This document shows, in pieces, positions 50,093 through 59,244 of a stretch of DNA of 64,000 nucleotides. The DNA is taken from contig JAJDVW010000050.1 of NCBI GenBank assembly GCA_022825925.1, forward strand, positions 1 through 64,000, given 5' to 3'. Within the stretch, counting starts at the first letter, position 1; each line of letters starts with the position of its first letter. Origin of the DNA: Pseudomonadales bacterium (lineage in GTDB: Bacteria; Pseudomonadota; Gammaproteobacteria; Pseudomonadales; Azotimanducaceae). A model generated the notes under the pieces. The model saw only the letters and a list, made by a program, of their open reading frames with translations. It was not told the origin of the DNA and made no database searches. Made by a program: the position numbers and the translations under genes.

Positions 50093-50461
50093 TCAGCCGT
50101 ACGCAACGAAGTTCAGCTTGTTCCCGTCGGGGTCGCGGAAATAGCCGGCGTGGAAACCCTCGCCGCGCGGCCCCGGCGCGCCTTCGTCCGCGGCGCCGAG
50201 TTCGAGGGCCTTCGCGTGCAGCCGCGCGACGGCTTCGGGCGACCCCGCCTGCAGGGCGACCATCACGCCATTGCCCCCGGTCGCGGCATTGCCGTCGTAG
50301 GGGCTGCCGACGACGACCAGGGGCTGGTCCATCCCGGTCCCGTAACCCACCATGCCCTCCTCGGCCATGAGCCGCCCGACGCCCATCTCCGCGAACAGCG
50401 CATCATAGAAGGCGGCCGCGCGTTCAAGGTCGTTCGTGCCCAGGGTGACGTACGCAATCAT
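50093..50461 (-). CDS. VOC-family (glyoxalase-like) protein
   Basis: A 122-residue single VOC domain: [20 protein letters not shown] at the start and [17 protein letters not shown] at the end are characteristic of small glyoxalase/bleomycin-resistance-like proteins. The usual first metal His appears as Thr/Gly and the closing Glu as Asn, so metal binding is uncertain. The ATG at 50461 is preferred over longer readings. It lies about 75 bases upstream (in genome order) of typA's start on the same strand. Confidence 0.75.
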   Translation of the reverse strand: MIAYVTLGTNDLERAAAFYDALFAEMGVGRLMAEEGMVGYGTGMDQPLVVVGSPYDGNAATGGNGVMVALQAGSPEAVARLHAKALELGAADEGAPGPRGEGFHAGYFRDPDGNKLNFVAYG

Positions 50462-50580
50462 GGGTTCATTCCGGTGGTTCGAGTGGGCGCGAAGCATGCC
50501 CGATTCGCCGCGGCGCCGAAAGCGCGAAGCAGCGGATCGGCCTGCTATCCTCGCCCGTCTGGGCACCAGGGAGGTCCGAC

Positions 50581-50727
50581 ATGCCATCCGATCCCGCGGT
50601 CCGCCGCGGGCGCCGCTCGTCGCCCAACCTGACCGACCTGGGAGCCCGCGCCGTGACGCGGCGCACGCTCCCAGGTGATGCTCTACAAGGACGCGACGCA
50701 CTTCCGCTTCGAGTCCTGACCTCCCGC
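50581..50727 (+). pseudogene. Probable remnant of a short gene
   Basis: A strong GGGAGG Shine-Dalgarno precedes ATG 50581, but the frame (MPSDPAVRRGRRSS...) shows no family. Immediately after a hairpin (GGGAGC...GCTCCC, 50640-50671) another frame encodes QVMLYKDATHFRFES and a stop at 50727, which looks like a genuine C-terminus. The pieces suggest a gene shortened by deletion. I cannot name it. Confidence 0.3.
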
Positions 50728-50770
50728 CGGGTAACATCGCGCGTCATCACGGGGGCGGACGGAGGCAAAC

Positions 50771-51982
50771 ATGGAGACGAGTGCGCGGCAGGCCGGATTC
50801 GACGAGGGGCGGCTCGGCCGCATCACGGAACACCTGGAACGCCACTACGTCGACCCCGGCAAGATCGCGGGCTGCCAGGCCGTCGTCGCCCGCCACGGGC
50901 ACGTCGCCTGGCACGCGTCCCTGGGTAGCCGGGACCTCGAGCGCGGGCTACCGCTGACGGACGACACGATCTTCCGCATCTACTCGATGACGAAGCCGAT
51001 CACTTCCGTCGCACTCATGCAGCTCTACGAGCGGGGCATGTTCCAGCTCAACGACCCCGTGCACCGGGTCATCCCCGCGTGGCGCGACCAGGAGGTCTAC
51101 GTCGCCGGCGAGGGAGAGCGCATCGAGACCCGCCCGCCCGAGACCCCGATGACGTTCCGCCACGTCCTCGGGCACACGGCGGGCCTCTCCTACGGCGCGA
51201 CGAACCACCCCGTGGACAAGGTCTACCGCGCCCTTGGCGTGCATCGCGAACAGGGCGAGACCCTGCAGACGTTCGTCGACAAGCTCGCCGACGTCCCGCT
51301 GCAATACACCCCGGGCGAACGCTGGATGTACTCCTACGCCACCGACGTGTGCGGCCACCTGGTCGAAGCCCTCTCCGGCATGCCCCTCGACCGGTACTTC
51401 GCCGAACACATCTTCGAGCCGCTGGGCATGACGGACACCGCCTTCAGCGTCGCGTCCGGCAAGGTCGACCGTCTCGCCGCGAACTACGAGCGGCGGCCGG
51501 ACAAGAGCCTGAAGCTGCTCGACGACCCGCAGGCCAGCCCCTACCGCGTGCACCCGACCTTCTTCTCGGGAGGCGGCGGCCTGACCGGGACGACCGCGGA
51601 CTACCTGCGCTTCTGCGAGATGCTGCGCCGGGGCGGCGAACTCGACGGCGAGCGGATCCTCGGACCGCGGACATTGCAGCTGATGACGCGCAACCACCTC
51701 GCCGGCGGACGGGACCTCACGCAGATGGCGGAAGGGGCGTTCTCCGAGACCGCGTACGAGGGCGTGGGGTTCGGGCTCGGCTTCGCCATGACCCTGTCCG
51801 AAGTCGGCGCGGGGACGTTGGGCGCGGGCGATTTCTACTGGGGCGGCGCCGCCTCGACCATCTTCTGGGTAGACCCGGTGGAGGACCTCTCGGCCGTCTT
51901 CATGACCCAGCTCATGCCCTCGGCGACGTTCAACTTCCGGGGTCAACTCAAGAACATCATCTACTCGGCGATCGTCGACTGA
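50771..51982 (+). CDS. Beta-lactamase-fold serine hydrolase (family VIII esterase-like)
   Basis: A 403-residue class C beta-lactamase-like protein. The catalytic Ser72-Met-Thr-Lys75 (RIYSMTKPITS) and the Tyr of WMYSYATDVCG form the active site; WGGAAST near the end corresponds to the KTG-like box. There is no signal peptide, which favours a cytoplasmic esterase (EstB-type) over a beta-lactamase. It is followed 25 bases later by an alpha/beta hydrolase and then a quinone oxidoreductase, likely one operon. GGAGGCAAAC precedes ATG 50771. Confidence 0.85.
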   Translation: METSARQAGFDEGRLGRITEHLERHYVDPGKIAGCQAVVARHGHVAWHASLGSRDLERGLPLTDDTIFRIYSMTKPITSVALMQLYERGMFQLNDPVHRVIPAWRDQEVYVAGEGERIETRPPETPMTFRHVLGHTAGLSYGATNHPVDKVYRALGVHREQGETLQTFVDKLADVPLQYTPGERWMYSYATDVCGHLVEALSGMPLDRYFAEHIFEPLGMTDTAFSVASGKVDRLAANYERRPDKSLKLLDDPQASPYRVHPTFFSGGGGLTGTTADYLRFCEMLRRGGELDGERILGPRTLQLMTRNHLAGGRDLTQMAEGAFSETAYEGVGFGLGFAMTLSEVGAGTLGAGDFYWGGAASTIFWVDPVEDLSAVFMTQLMPSATFNFRGQLKNIIYSAIVD

Positions 51983-52007
51983 CGCCGCCGGCCGCGGAGG
52001 ACAACTC

Positions 52008-53012
52008 ATGGCGGACGACATTCCCGGCGGGTCGGTGGACCTCGCGAACGGACCCGTCGTGCTCGGCAACGGCATCGAGGGCGAACCCGTGACCGTCCCG
52101 ACCGCGAACCCGACGGGTTTCCACCAGGCGATCTCGGAACCCGGCCGGATGCCGCCGACGGACATCCGCGGCATGCTCTTCCTGCCCTCGGGTGACGCGC
52201 CCTGGCCGGTCGTGGTGGTCGTGCCCGGCAGTTTCGGCGTGGCGCCGTCCCACGTCGCGAAGGCGGACCACCTCACCGACGCGGGGATCGCCTGCTGCGT
52301 CATCGATCCGTTCGGCACCCGGGGCGTGACCTCGACCGTCGCCAACCAGGCGCAGTACACCTTCGCGGCATCCGCCTGGGACGTGCTGGCCGCCGCGACC
52401 GCACTCGCCCCGCGGAAGGACATCGACGCCACCCGCATCGGCGTGCAGGGACACAGCCGCGGAGGGTCCGCCGTGCTGTCCGCCGCCTGCATGGCGCAAC
52501 TCCTCGGACCCGAACGCGCTCCCGCCCTCCGCGCCGTCTACGCCGCCTATCCGTGGTCGGGTATGCAGTTCTCGAGGCCCGACGTGGGCGACACGATCGT
52601 GCGCTCGGTCATCGGCGAGCGCGACGAGTGGTGCCTGCCACAGCAGGTCCAGGGACACATGCACGCGATGACGCTCCTCGGCTGCGATGCGAGCTTCCGG
52701 CTCTTCGCCGAGGCCCAGCACAGCTTCGACCGCGACACCGTGCTCGAGCTCATCCCGGACGCCTCCGTCGCCCCGGGAGCACCGACCACGTACATCCGCG
52801 AGGACGGCGCGCTCGTGCATCCCCTCACCGGCGAGGCGGACCCGGCCTTGAGCGAGCTCGAAGTCATGCGCTACAGCGTCAAGTCGGGGCACGGGCGGCG
52901 CGGGGCGCACATCGGGACGTCCGGCGACCAGGCGCGGCTGTTCCACGAGGACATGATGGCGTTCTGGCGCGCGGCGCTCGAAACGCGTCAGGAATCCGCG
53001 AGCGCCGCGTGA
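52008..53012 (+). CDS. Alpha/beta hydrolase (dienelactone hydrolase-like)
   Basis: A 334-residue hydrolase. WPVVVVVPGSFGVAPSHV is the oxyanion region, GVQGHSRGGSAVLSAAC the nucleophile elbow with Ser, and FAEAQHSFDRD the catalytic His. The sequence is closest in style to dienelactone hydrolase/large esterases. It sits between a beta-lactamase-fold esterase and a quinone oxidoreductase with short gaps of 25 bases on each side. The substrate is unknown. Confidence 0.78.
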   Translation: MADDIPGGSVDLANGPVVLGNGIEGEPVTVPTANPTGFHQAISEPGRMPPTDIRGMLFLPSGDAPWPVVVVVPGSFGVAPSHVAKADHLTDAGIACCVIDPFGTRGVTSTVANQAQYTFAASAWDVLAAATALAPRKDIDATRIGVQGHSRGGSAVLSAACMAQLLGPERAPALRAVYAAYPWSGMQFSRPDVGDTIVRSVIGERDEWCLPQQVQGHMHAMTLLGCDASFRLFAEAQHSFDRDTVLELIPDASVAPGAPTTYIREDGALVHPLTGEADPALSELEVMRYSVKSGHGRRGAHIGTSGDQARLFHEDMMAFWRAALETRQESASAA

Positions 53013-53037
53013 AGGCGTCCGGGGCAAGGAGGCGAGC

Positions 53038-54021
53038 ATGACCAGCTACCGCCGTTGGCAGATCGAACAGCCAGGCGGACCCGAGCAGTTGCGATGGACA
53101 AGCGGCGACCTCGAACCCCAGGGGTCCGAGGTGCTGGTGCGTCACACGGCAATCGGCGTGAACTTCATCGACACCTACATTCGCAGCGGGCTGTACCCCG
53201 CGACCCTGCCGACGGGCATAGGCAACGAGGGCGCGGGCGTCGTGGAAGCCGTGGGCCCCGACGTCTCGCTGGTGGCCGCGGGCGACCGGGTCGGGTACTG
53301 CACGGCGCCGCCCGGCAGCTACTCCGAGGCGCGGCTGATCGACGAGCGCTCGCTCATTCCCCTGCCGGGCGGCGTCGACGACGAGACCGCGGCCGCGAGC
53401 CTGCTGAAGGGGCTGACCGTCTGCTACCTGCTACGCAGGACCTTCGAGCTGGACGGTTCGCACACCGTCCTGTTCCACGCCGCGGCCGGCGGCGTCGGCC
53501 TCATCTTCTGCCAATGGGCAAAGTCCCTGGGCGCCCGGGTGATCGGCACAGCCGGGTCGGCGGAGAAGGCGGATCTGGCCCTCGCCAACGGCTGCGACGA
53601 GATCATCCTGTACCGGGACGAAGAGGTGGCGCCCCGGGTTCGGGAACTGACCGGCGGGCGCGGCGTCGACGTGGCCTACGATGCCGTCGGCAGGGACACG
53701 TACCAGGGCACCCTGGACAGCATCGCCCCGCTCGGGATGTTCGTCTCCTTCGGCAACGCCTCCGGACCGCCACCGCCGGTCAACGCCATGGACCTGATGC
53801 AGCGCGGTTCCCTCAAGTTCACGCGGACCTCGCTCGTCTCCTACGCGAGTACCCGGGAGGACCTGCTCGACCTGGCAGGCAGTCTGTTCGACGTGATCGA
53901 CGACGGCACCGTCAGGGTACACATCAATCACCGCTATCCGCTCAGCGCGGCCCCGCAGGTGCATCGCGATCTCGAGGCCCGGCGCACCACCGGGTCGATC
54001 ATCATGCTCCCCGGGGAGTAG
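53038..54021 (+). CDS. Quinone oxidoreductase (zeta-crystallin type)
   Basis: A 327-residue MDR protein without zinc ligands. GVNFIDTYIRSGLYPATLPT and GNEGAGVVEAVGPDV mark the quinone oxidoreductase group; FHAAAGGVGLIFCQWAKSLG is the NADPH-binding loop. It reduces quinones or enones with NADPH. GGAGG lies 9 bases before ATG 53038. It is convergent with the aromatic-catabolism operon, where ring-derived quinones could arise, though a functional link is only inferred. Confidence 0.88.
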   Translation: MTSYRRWQIEQPGGPEQLRWTSGDLEPQGSEVLVRHTAIGVNFIDTYIRSGLYPATLPTGIGNEGAGVVEAVGPDVSLVAAGDRVGYCTAPPGSYSEARLIDERSLIPLPGGVDDETAAASLLKGLTVCYLLRRTFELDGSHTVLFHAAAGGVGLIFCQWAKSLGARVIGTAGSAEKADLALANGCDEIILYRDEEVAPRVRELTGGRGVDVAYDAVGRDTYQGTLDSIAPLGMFVSFGNASGPPPPVNAMDLMQRGSLKFTRTSLVSYASTREDLLDLAGSLFDVIDDGTVRVHINHRYPLSAAPQVHRDLEARRTTGSIIMLPGE

Positions 54022-54032
54022 CCGCCCCCGAG

Positions 54033-54884
54033 TCAGTCTCCCGGACGCTTCCGGAAGTCTCCGCCGAGGGCCACGCGACGGACGCCGACGGTGTCCGTCG
54101 GCTGGTGCCCGACATCGTGCGCCGGCGCCGGGACATCCTGCACCCGGTTCGTCAGGCGCCCGAGGCCGGTCACCTCCACCTCCACGACGTCGCCCGCACG
54201 CATCGGACGCGAGTTCGCGGGGGTGCCCGTCAGGATCACGTCGCCCGGGGAGAGCGTGATGTGGCGGCAGAGGTCCGCGAGCTGGTAGTCGATGCCGAAC
54301 ACCATCTCGGCCACGGCACCTTCCTGGACCACTTCGCCATTGATGAACGTGCGCACCGTCGACTCCCGGACGTCCACGCCCCGGACGATCCCCGGCCCGA
54401 CCGGACAGAACCCGTCCATGCCCTTCACCCGCGTCATCCCGCCGGCGTCCGTGTCCCGGAAGTCGTGGAGCCCCACGTCGTTGGCCGGCGCGAACCCCGC
54501 GATGTGGTCCCACACGTCGGCGATGGCCACGTTCTTCATCACGCGGCCGACGATGGCGGCGATCTCGCCCTCGTAGTTGAGGTACTGGCAGTTGTCCGGC
54601 CGGTTCAGGGCGCCGCGGTGGCTGTTGAGCGCGCTGACCGGCTTCTGGAAGAAGGTGGGGGTGACGAGTTCAGGCGCCCGGAACTCGACCCGGCGCGACT
54701 CGTAGTTGAGGTGGATGCAGAGGATCTTCGTGGGCTCGCACGGCGGCAGGTAGGTCACTTCCGCATCGAGAACCGCGCGGCCGTCCATCAGGCGCAGACG
54801 GTCCCCTTCCACCGTCGTCCACTCCGGCCGTCCCTCGTGCAGGATGCGGCGCTGCTCGAGGCGCCCGCCTGTCAGTACGTTCAC
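54033..54884 (-). CDS. FAH-family hydrolase/isomerase of a meta-cleavage pathway
   Basis: A 283-residue fumarylacetoacetase-fold protein. CIHLNYESRRVE, LNYEGEIAAIVGRVMKNVA (metal-binding acids), GFAPANDVGLHDFR and LSPGDVILTGTP are family blocks; HpaG-type 2-hydroxyhepta-2,4-diene-1,7-dioate isomerase/decarboxylases look like this. It is the last gene of the minus-strand aromatic operon, 35 bases after the aldehyde dehydrogenase. It would process the acid formed from the ring-cleavage product. ATG 54884. Confidence 0.82.
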   Translation of the reverse strand: MNVLTGGRLEQRRILHEGRPEWTTVEGDRLRLMDGRAVLDAEVTYLPPCEPTKILCIHLNYESRRVEFRAPELVTPTFFQKPVSALNSHRGALNRPDNCQYLNYEGEIAAIVGRVMKNVAIADVWDHIAGFAPANDVGLHDFRDTDAGGMTRVKGMDGFCPVGPGIVRGVDVRESTVRTFINGEVVQEGAVAEMVFGIDYQLADLCRHITLSPGDVILTGTPANSRPMRAGDVVEVEVTGLGRLTNRVQDVPAPAHDVGHQPTDTVGVRRVALGGDFRKRPGD

Positions 54885-54919
54885 GTCGCGCTCCTCTCCC
54901 GTTGGCTGCTCGCGGCCCG

Positions 54920-56416
54920 CTATCCCGACGACCCGTCGCCGCGCGGCGTCAGCGGAAACGACGCGAAGCGGGTTTCGGTGAAGAACTCCCGGCTCAGGTC
55001 GCCGCCTTCGCGTCCCAGGCCGCTGTTCTTCATGCCGCCGAACGGCTGGCGCAGGTCGCGGTCGAAACCCGAGTTGATCCAGATCATGCCCGTCTGCAGG
55101 CGGTGGCTCACGTAGTGCGCCGTCGTCTGCGACTCGGTCCAGATGTAGCCGGCCAGCCCGTACGACGAGTCGTTGGCGATCCTGAGGGCGTCGTCGGCGT
55201 CGTCGAACGGCAGGATCACCGCGACGGGGCCGAAGATCTCCTCCTGGCAGACGCGCGATCCGGGGTCGATGTCCACGATGGCGGTCGGCTCCACGAAGTA
55301 GCCTTTCCGGAGATGCTCGGGGCGACCGCCACCGAACAGGATCCGGCCTTCGTCGCGGGCGATGTCGAGATAACCCATGACGTGGTCGTACTGGCCTTCA
55401 GAAACCAGCGGGCCGAGCCGCGTCTTCCGGTTCATCGGGTCGCCGGGCCGCCAGCGCGCCGCCGCCCTCTCGAACCTCTCCAGGAACTCGCCGTAGACAC
55501 TGCGCTGCACCAGGATGCGCGAGCCCGCGACGCAGACTTGGCCGCTGTTCGCGAAGATACCCACGGCCGCCATCGGCACTGCCCGGTCAAGGTTGGCGTC
55601 CGCGAACACGATGTTGGCGGACTTGCCGCCGAGTTCGAAGGACGTGCGCTTCAACGAACCGGCGGCCCGCGCCGCGATGTCGCGCGCGGTGCCGGGCGAG
55701 CCCGTGAACGACACGCCGGTCACGTCCTTGTGCTCGACTAGCGGAACTCCGGCTTCCCGACCGTACCCCAGGACCATGTTGTAGACCCCGGCCGGCATGC
55801 CCGCCTCTTCGAAGATCTCGCAAACCAAACTCATCGACAACGGCGACAACTCGGACGGCTTGTGCACCGCGGAGTTGCCGTAGGCCAGGCAGGGCGCCAT
55901 CTTCCAGGTGGAGAGCATGACCGGAGCGTTCCACGGGGTGATCAGCCCGAAAACCCCCGCCGCGTCGCTGATCGTGTAGGTCAGCAGCGAGTCGTCGCGG
56001 TTGAACGCGTGGTCCCCCGCCTGCTCCTGCTCCTCGGCGAAAAAGCGCAGGTTCCATGCGGAGCGTGTCACAAGGGGATGCGGTCCCGGCAGTTCCGGCC
56101 CGAGCGGAGCGCCCATCTCCAGCGTCTGCAGGCGCTGGATCTCCCCCGAGCGCGCCTCGACCAGGTCGGCGGCCCGGAACAGGACCTCGCGACGGAAGGA
56201 CGGCCGCGCGCGAGACCAGTCGCCGGCCTCGAAGGTGTCTTTCGCGGCGCCCACCGCGGCACGGATGTCCTCACCGTCTCCCCGGGCGGCCGTCGCAACC
56301 ACCTCCTCGGTCGCCGGGTTAACGACGTCGAACGTCGCCCCAGAAGCCGCGTCGACGAACCGTCCGCCAACGTAGTGCCGGTAATGCGCGCTATCGACCG
56401 CGGCCGCTTCGCTCAT
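54920..56416 (-). CDS. Aldehyde dehydrogenase (HpaE-like, muconate semialdehyde type)
   Basis: A 498-residue NAD-dependent aldehyde dehydrogenase. ITPWNAPVMLSTWKMAPCLA, FTGSPGTARDIA, SFELGGKSANIVF (general-base Glu) and FANSGQVCVAGSRILV (nucleophile Cys) are visible. In homoprotocatechuate pathways HpaE oxidises 5-carboxymethyl-2-hydroxymuconate semialdehyde. Its place directly after the extradiol dioxygenase (9-base gap) supports a semialdehyde substrate. ATG 56416. Confidence 0.88.
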   Translation of the reverse strand: MSEAAAVDSAHYRHYVGGRFVDAASGATFDVVNPATEEVVATAARGDGEDIRAAVGAAKDTFEAGDWSRARPSFRREVLFRAADLVEARSGEIQRLQTLEMGAPLGPELPGPHPLVTRSAWNLRFFAEEQEQAGDHAFNRDDSLLTYTISDAAGVFGLITPWNAPVMLSTWKMAPCLAYGNSAVHKPSELSPLSMSLVCEIFEEAGMPAGVYNMVLGYGREAGVPLVEHKDVTGVSFTGSPGTARDIAARAAGSLKRTSFELGGKSANIVFADANLDRAVPMAAVGIFANSGQVCVAGSRILVQRSVYGEFLERFERAAARWRPGDPMNRKTRLGPLVSEGQYDHVMGYLDIARDEGRILFGGGRPEHLRKGYFVEPTAIVDIDPGSRVCQEEIFGPVAVILPFDDADDALRIANDSSYGLAGYIWTESQTTAHYVSHRLQTGMIWINSGFDRDLRQPFGGMKNSGLGREGGDLSREFFTETRFASFPLTPRGDGSSG

Positions 56417-56425
56417 GGCCCCTCC

Positions 56426-57289
56426 CTACCGCGGACCGCGGTAGGTGTCGCGCGTGTAGTACTCGGACTGATGCGTCGCCGGCCGGCCGCCCCAGCCGAT
56501 CTCGACCTGGAATCCCGACGGACCCTTGCAGTAGAACGAGAACGTCTGGTCGTTGGCGTGCCTGCCGAGCGGCACGGTGATCGGATACTGGCTCTTGCTC
56601 ACGATTCCGTGGGCCAGGAGCACATCGTCCAGGTGGTCCACCTCCAGCATGATGTGATGGATGTGCTTGCCGTCGGTCGGCACGCCGAAGGCGAACGTGT
56701 GGTCGCGCGCGTTGGCGTGCATGAACAGGAATTCGGCCGTACTGCCATCCGGCATGGGCATCCGGTACTCCAGGCTGCCGCGCATCCCGAGGTTCCGGTA
56801 GAAGTCGTAGGTCGCCTCCAGGCCCGCGTGATTCACCAGCACGTGGCCCACGCCGCCGTCGCCGGTCACGAAACGGCTGAACATCGGCCGACCGGGGTGG
56901 AACGGGCGGTGCGCTTCCACCTGCGGACCGTGGAAGATCTCGAGCGGGATGCCCGCCGGGTCGCTCAGCGTGAGCAGCTCGAGGACGTGCCGGTCGCGGG
57001 CGACGTCGTCGCCGGCCACCTCGTAGGGGACGCCCAGTTCCGACAGGTGCGCCTGCATCGCCGTGAACTCCGCCGGCCCCGCGACGCGCAGGCCCGCGCC
57101 GATCAGGTCGTCGGCGCCGTTCTCCTCGAGGGCGATCCGGTGATGCCACTGGTCGCTGCGCAGGTAGAGCCTGCCGGGATCGCTGTCGTCGCCAATCTCG
57201 AGACCGACGAGATCCGTGGCGAACGCGCGCCACTCCTCCAGGCTCGAAACGCCGAACCGCACGTAACCCAGTTCCGTGACTGCAGTCAT
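56426..57289 (-). CDS. Type I extradiol ring-cleavage dioxygenase (BphC/HPCD-like)
   Basis: A 287-residue two-module VOC dioxygenase. Metal ligands are His149 (GVGHVLVNH), His212 (KHIHHIMLEV) and Glu263 (GFQVEIGWGGR). Second-sphere His197, His244 and Tyr253 are also present, so the active site is complete. It cleaves a catechol next to its hydroxyls. The VOC type is used by BphC and by the homoprotocatechuate dioxygenases of Gram-positive bacteria, so the exact catechol is not fixed. The start overlaps the stop of the hydroxylase gene (ATGA). Confidence 0.9.
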   Translation of the reverse strand: MTAVTELGYVRFGVSSLEEWRAFATDLVGLEIGDDSDPGRLYLRSDQWHHRIALEENGADDLIGAGLRVAGPAEFTAMQAHLSELGVPYEVAGDDVARDRHVLELLTLSDPAGIPLEIFHGPQVEAHRPFHPGRPMFSRFVTGDGGVGHVLVNHAGLEATYDFYRNLGMRGSLEYRMPMPDGSTAEFLFMHANARDHTFAFGVPTDGKHIHHIMLEVDHLDDVLLAHGIVSKSQYPITVPLGRHANDQTFSFYCKGPSGFQVEIGWGGRPATHQSEYYTRDTYRGPR

Positions 57290-58779
57290 CAGGTTGCCTC
57301 CCTCTCAGGGCGGTCGCCACGCCTGTACCGCGCCATGATAGCGTCCGTAGCCTTCCAGAACTCCGGCACGGCCGACCACGTCCCCAGGCGCTGCGCCATG
57401 AGGTGCGCGAGCGCGTAGTTCCGCGGGGCCGACGCAAGGTAGAAGCGCTCGTAGAGCTCCACGCGGCCCCCGAGCGCCGAGCCCACCATGTCCCACGCCG
57501 TGCGGAAAAGGCGCGCGCGTTCCTGCGCCGAGGCGTCGTCCGCACCCCGCAGGTAGTGGTCCAGCAGTTCTTCGAGGTCGGGGTCGTCGAAGTCCGCGCG
57601 CGCCGGCGTCGCCAGCAGGTTGTGCGAGCCGACGGTCTTGAGGATGTCGTTTGCCCGCACCATCCAGCCCGGCAGGGTCGGGCGGAGCGCGATGAACGGG
57701 CGTTCGTCGCAGATCCACGTGCCGTCGCCGTAGTCGAAAGCGCCGTCCTCGGCAGCCTTGAGCGCGCTTCGGGTCAGCTCCGCGTAGGACCAGAGTTCGC
57801 CGAGCATCTGGTTCGTCTCGCCGCGTTTCTGCTGGCCCGTCACGTCCGCGATGCGCGACGCGAGTTCGTAGGCGAACTCGAGCTTCGTCAACGCGCGGAT
57901 GACCGTCTGCTGCATGATGTTGCCCGTCCAGCCGCGCTGCATCACGGTGTTGAACACCTCCGGGTTGGCGTCGCAGAAGACCCGCGACTTCGGGATCTCG
58001 ACGTGGTCGAAGACCATGAACGCGTCCTGCTCGTCGAACCGGCTCGAGAAGGGCGCATCGAAGGCGTCCCGGTCCGTGCCGTAGTGATCGCGGCAGAGAA
58101 TCCTGAGCCCGGGGGCACTCATGGGCACCGAGAACGCGATCGCGATCTCCGGCTGGTCCGCCGGGACCGGGTGGGCCGGATACACCGCGAGTTCGTCGGC
58201 GAACGGGCCGAGGGTCGCGAGAATCCGGGCGCCGTGGACGACGATGGCGTCCGCGGTTTCGTCCACCTTGCGCAAGGCCAGCTCCAGGTTGACGCCTGCG
58301 TAGTCCGGCACGCGCTTGTCCACGATGGGATGAACGATGGTGTGGGTGAGCGCCAGGTCCTTCTCGGCGATCTCCCGCTGGAAGGCGAGCAGGTTGTCGT
58401 GGCCTTCCTGGTTCCCCGCCGCACGCCAGAGACTCGGCTGCCCGGCGAACCCCGCGAACGTGACGTTCACGTAGTCCGGCGTCCGGCCGAGCATCCCGAC
58501 GCCGTACCGCGCCAGCTTCCCGAGGCCCCGGTGGCGCCGTTCGAGATCGTCGCGGCTCGTCGGGATAAGGTGGCTGATGCCGGTGACGCCCCCGTTGCCG
58601 TCGACCATCAGGCAGTCGTCGGCGTGGCGGTGCTGCCAGTCGAAGTAGCCCGCCATCCCGGCGAGCGATCCCCGGAACGCCGTGCAGGTCGTGACGTCCC
58701 GGACCGCCTCGCCGTTCACCCAGACGGCACGGCCGTCCCGCAAGCCCTCCAAGTATTGCCTGCCCGTGCGCGCCGCCAT
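57289..58779 (-). CDS. HpaB-family FADH2-dependent phenol ortho-hydroxylase
   Basis: A 496-residue protein of the 4-hydroxyphenylacetate 3-monooxygenase large-component family: TGRQYLEGLRDGRAVWVNGE at the N-terminus, FMVFDHVEIPKSRVF and MQRGWTGNIMQQTVIRALTK in the middle. It adds a hydroxyl ortho to a phenolic OH using reduced flavin supplied by a separate reductase, which is not in the window. It is the first gene of the operon and overlaps the dioxygenase gene, so hydroxylation feeds directly into ring cleavage. GGAAGGG precedes ATG 58779. Confidence 0.88.
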   Translation of the reverse strand: MAARTGRQYLEGLRDGRAVWVNGEAVRDVTTCTAFRGSLAGMAGYFDWQHRHADDCLMVDGNGGVTGISHLIPTSRDDLERRHRGLGKLARYGVGMLGRTPDYVNVTFAGFAGQPSLWRAAGNQEGHDNLLAFQREIAEKDLALTHTIVHPIVDKRVPDYAGVNLELALRKVDETADAIVVHGARILATLGPFADELAVYPAHPVPADQPEIAIAFSVPMSAPGLRILCRDHYGTDRDAFDAPFSSRFDEQDAFMVFDHVEIPKSRVFCDANPEVFNTVMQRGWTGNIMQQTVIRALTKLEFAYELASRIADVTGQQKRGETNQMLGELWSYAELTRSALKAAEDGAFDYGDGTWICDERPFIALRPTLPGWMVRANDILKTVGSHNLLATPARADFDDPDLEELLDHYLRGADDASAQERARLFRTAWDMVGSALGGRVELYERFYLASAPRNYALAHLMAQRLGTWSAVPEFWKATDAIMARYRRGDRPEREAT

Positions 58780-58866
58780 CGAAGTGCCCTTCCACCAAAA
58801 GGGACGGAGTCTATCGCCCGGGACCCGGATGTCGCACCCCGGCGTCTTCCCCTATGCTCTCCTCCC

Positions 58867-59229
58867 ATGCCCAGACGACCCGAAAACCTGCACGAGCGCT
58901 ACCACGCCCACGTCTACTTCGACGAGTCCACGGAGGATCAGGCGCGCGCCCTGTGCGTCGATGCCTGGCGGGAATGCCACGTGGGGCTCGGACGCTTCCA
59001 TCGGCGCCCCGTCGGCCCGCACCCGCGCTGGAGCTGTCAGCTCACCTTCGATGCGGACGAGTTCGACCGCCTGATTCCGTGGCTCGACGGACACCGCGGC
59101 GGCCTCGACGTCCTCGTGCACCCGCTGACGGACGACGCGCTGGAGGAGCACACGTCGCTGGCCGGGTGGCTGGGGAACGAGATCCCGCTGTCGGTCGATG
59201 TCTTCAAGCCCGAATCGGAAGACTCCTGA
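58867..59229 (+). CDS. DOPA 4,5-dioxygenase-family protein
   Basis: A 120-residue protein matching the small bacterial DOPA 4,5-dioxygenase family: YHAHVYFDE (HxH metal motif) at about residues 12-20, LGRFHRRPVGPHPRWSCQ and LDVLVHPLTDDALEEHTS with further His residues. Such enzymes open catechols at the 4,5 bond to give betalamic-acid-like products. It is divergent from the HpaB-type operon, with starts only 87 bases apart, and followed 15 bases later by the PuuD-like gene. It may act on an overlapping set of catechols. Confidence 0.85.
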   Translation: MPRRPENLHERYHAHVYFDESTEDQARALCVDAWRECHVGLGRFHRRPVGPHPRWSCQLTFDADEFDRLIPWLDGHRGGLDVLVHPLTDDALEEHTSLAGWLGNEIPLSVDVFKPESEDS

Positions 59230-59244
59230 CGGGCCTCTTTCCCC

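Noticed and set aside
50771-51982. Beta-lactamase (antibiotic resistance) reading of the SMTK protein
   Set aside because: It lacks a signal peptide and the KTG box is replaced by WGG, which fits family VIII esterases better.
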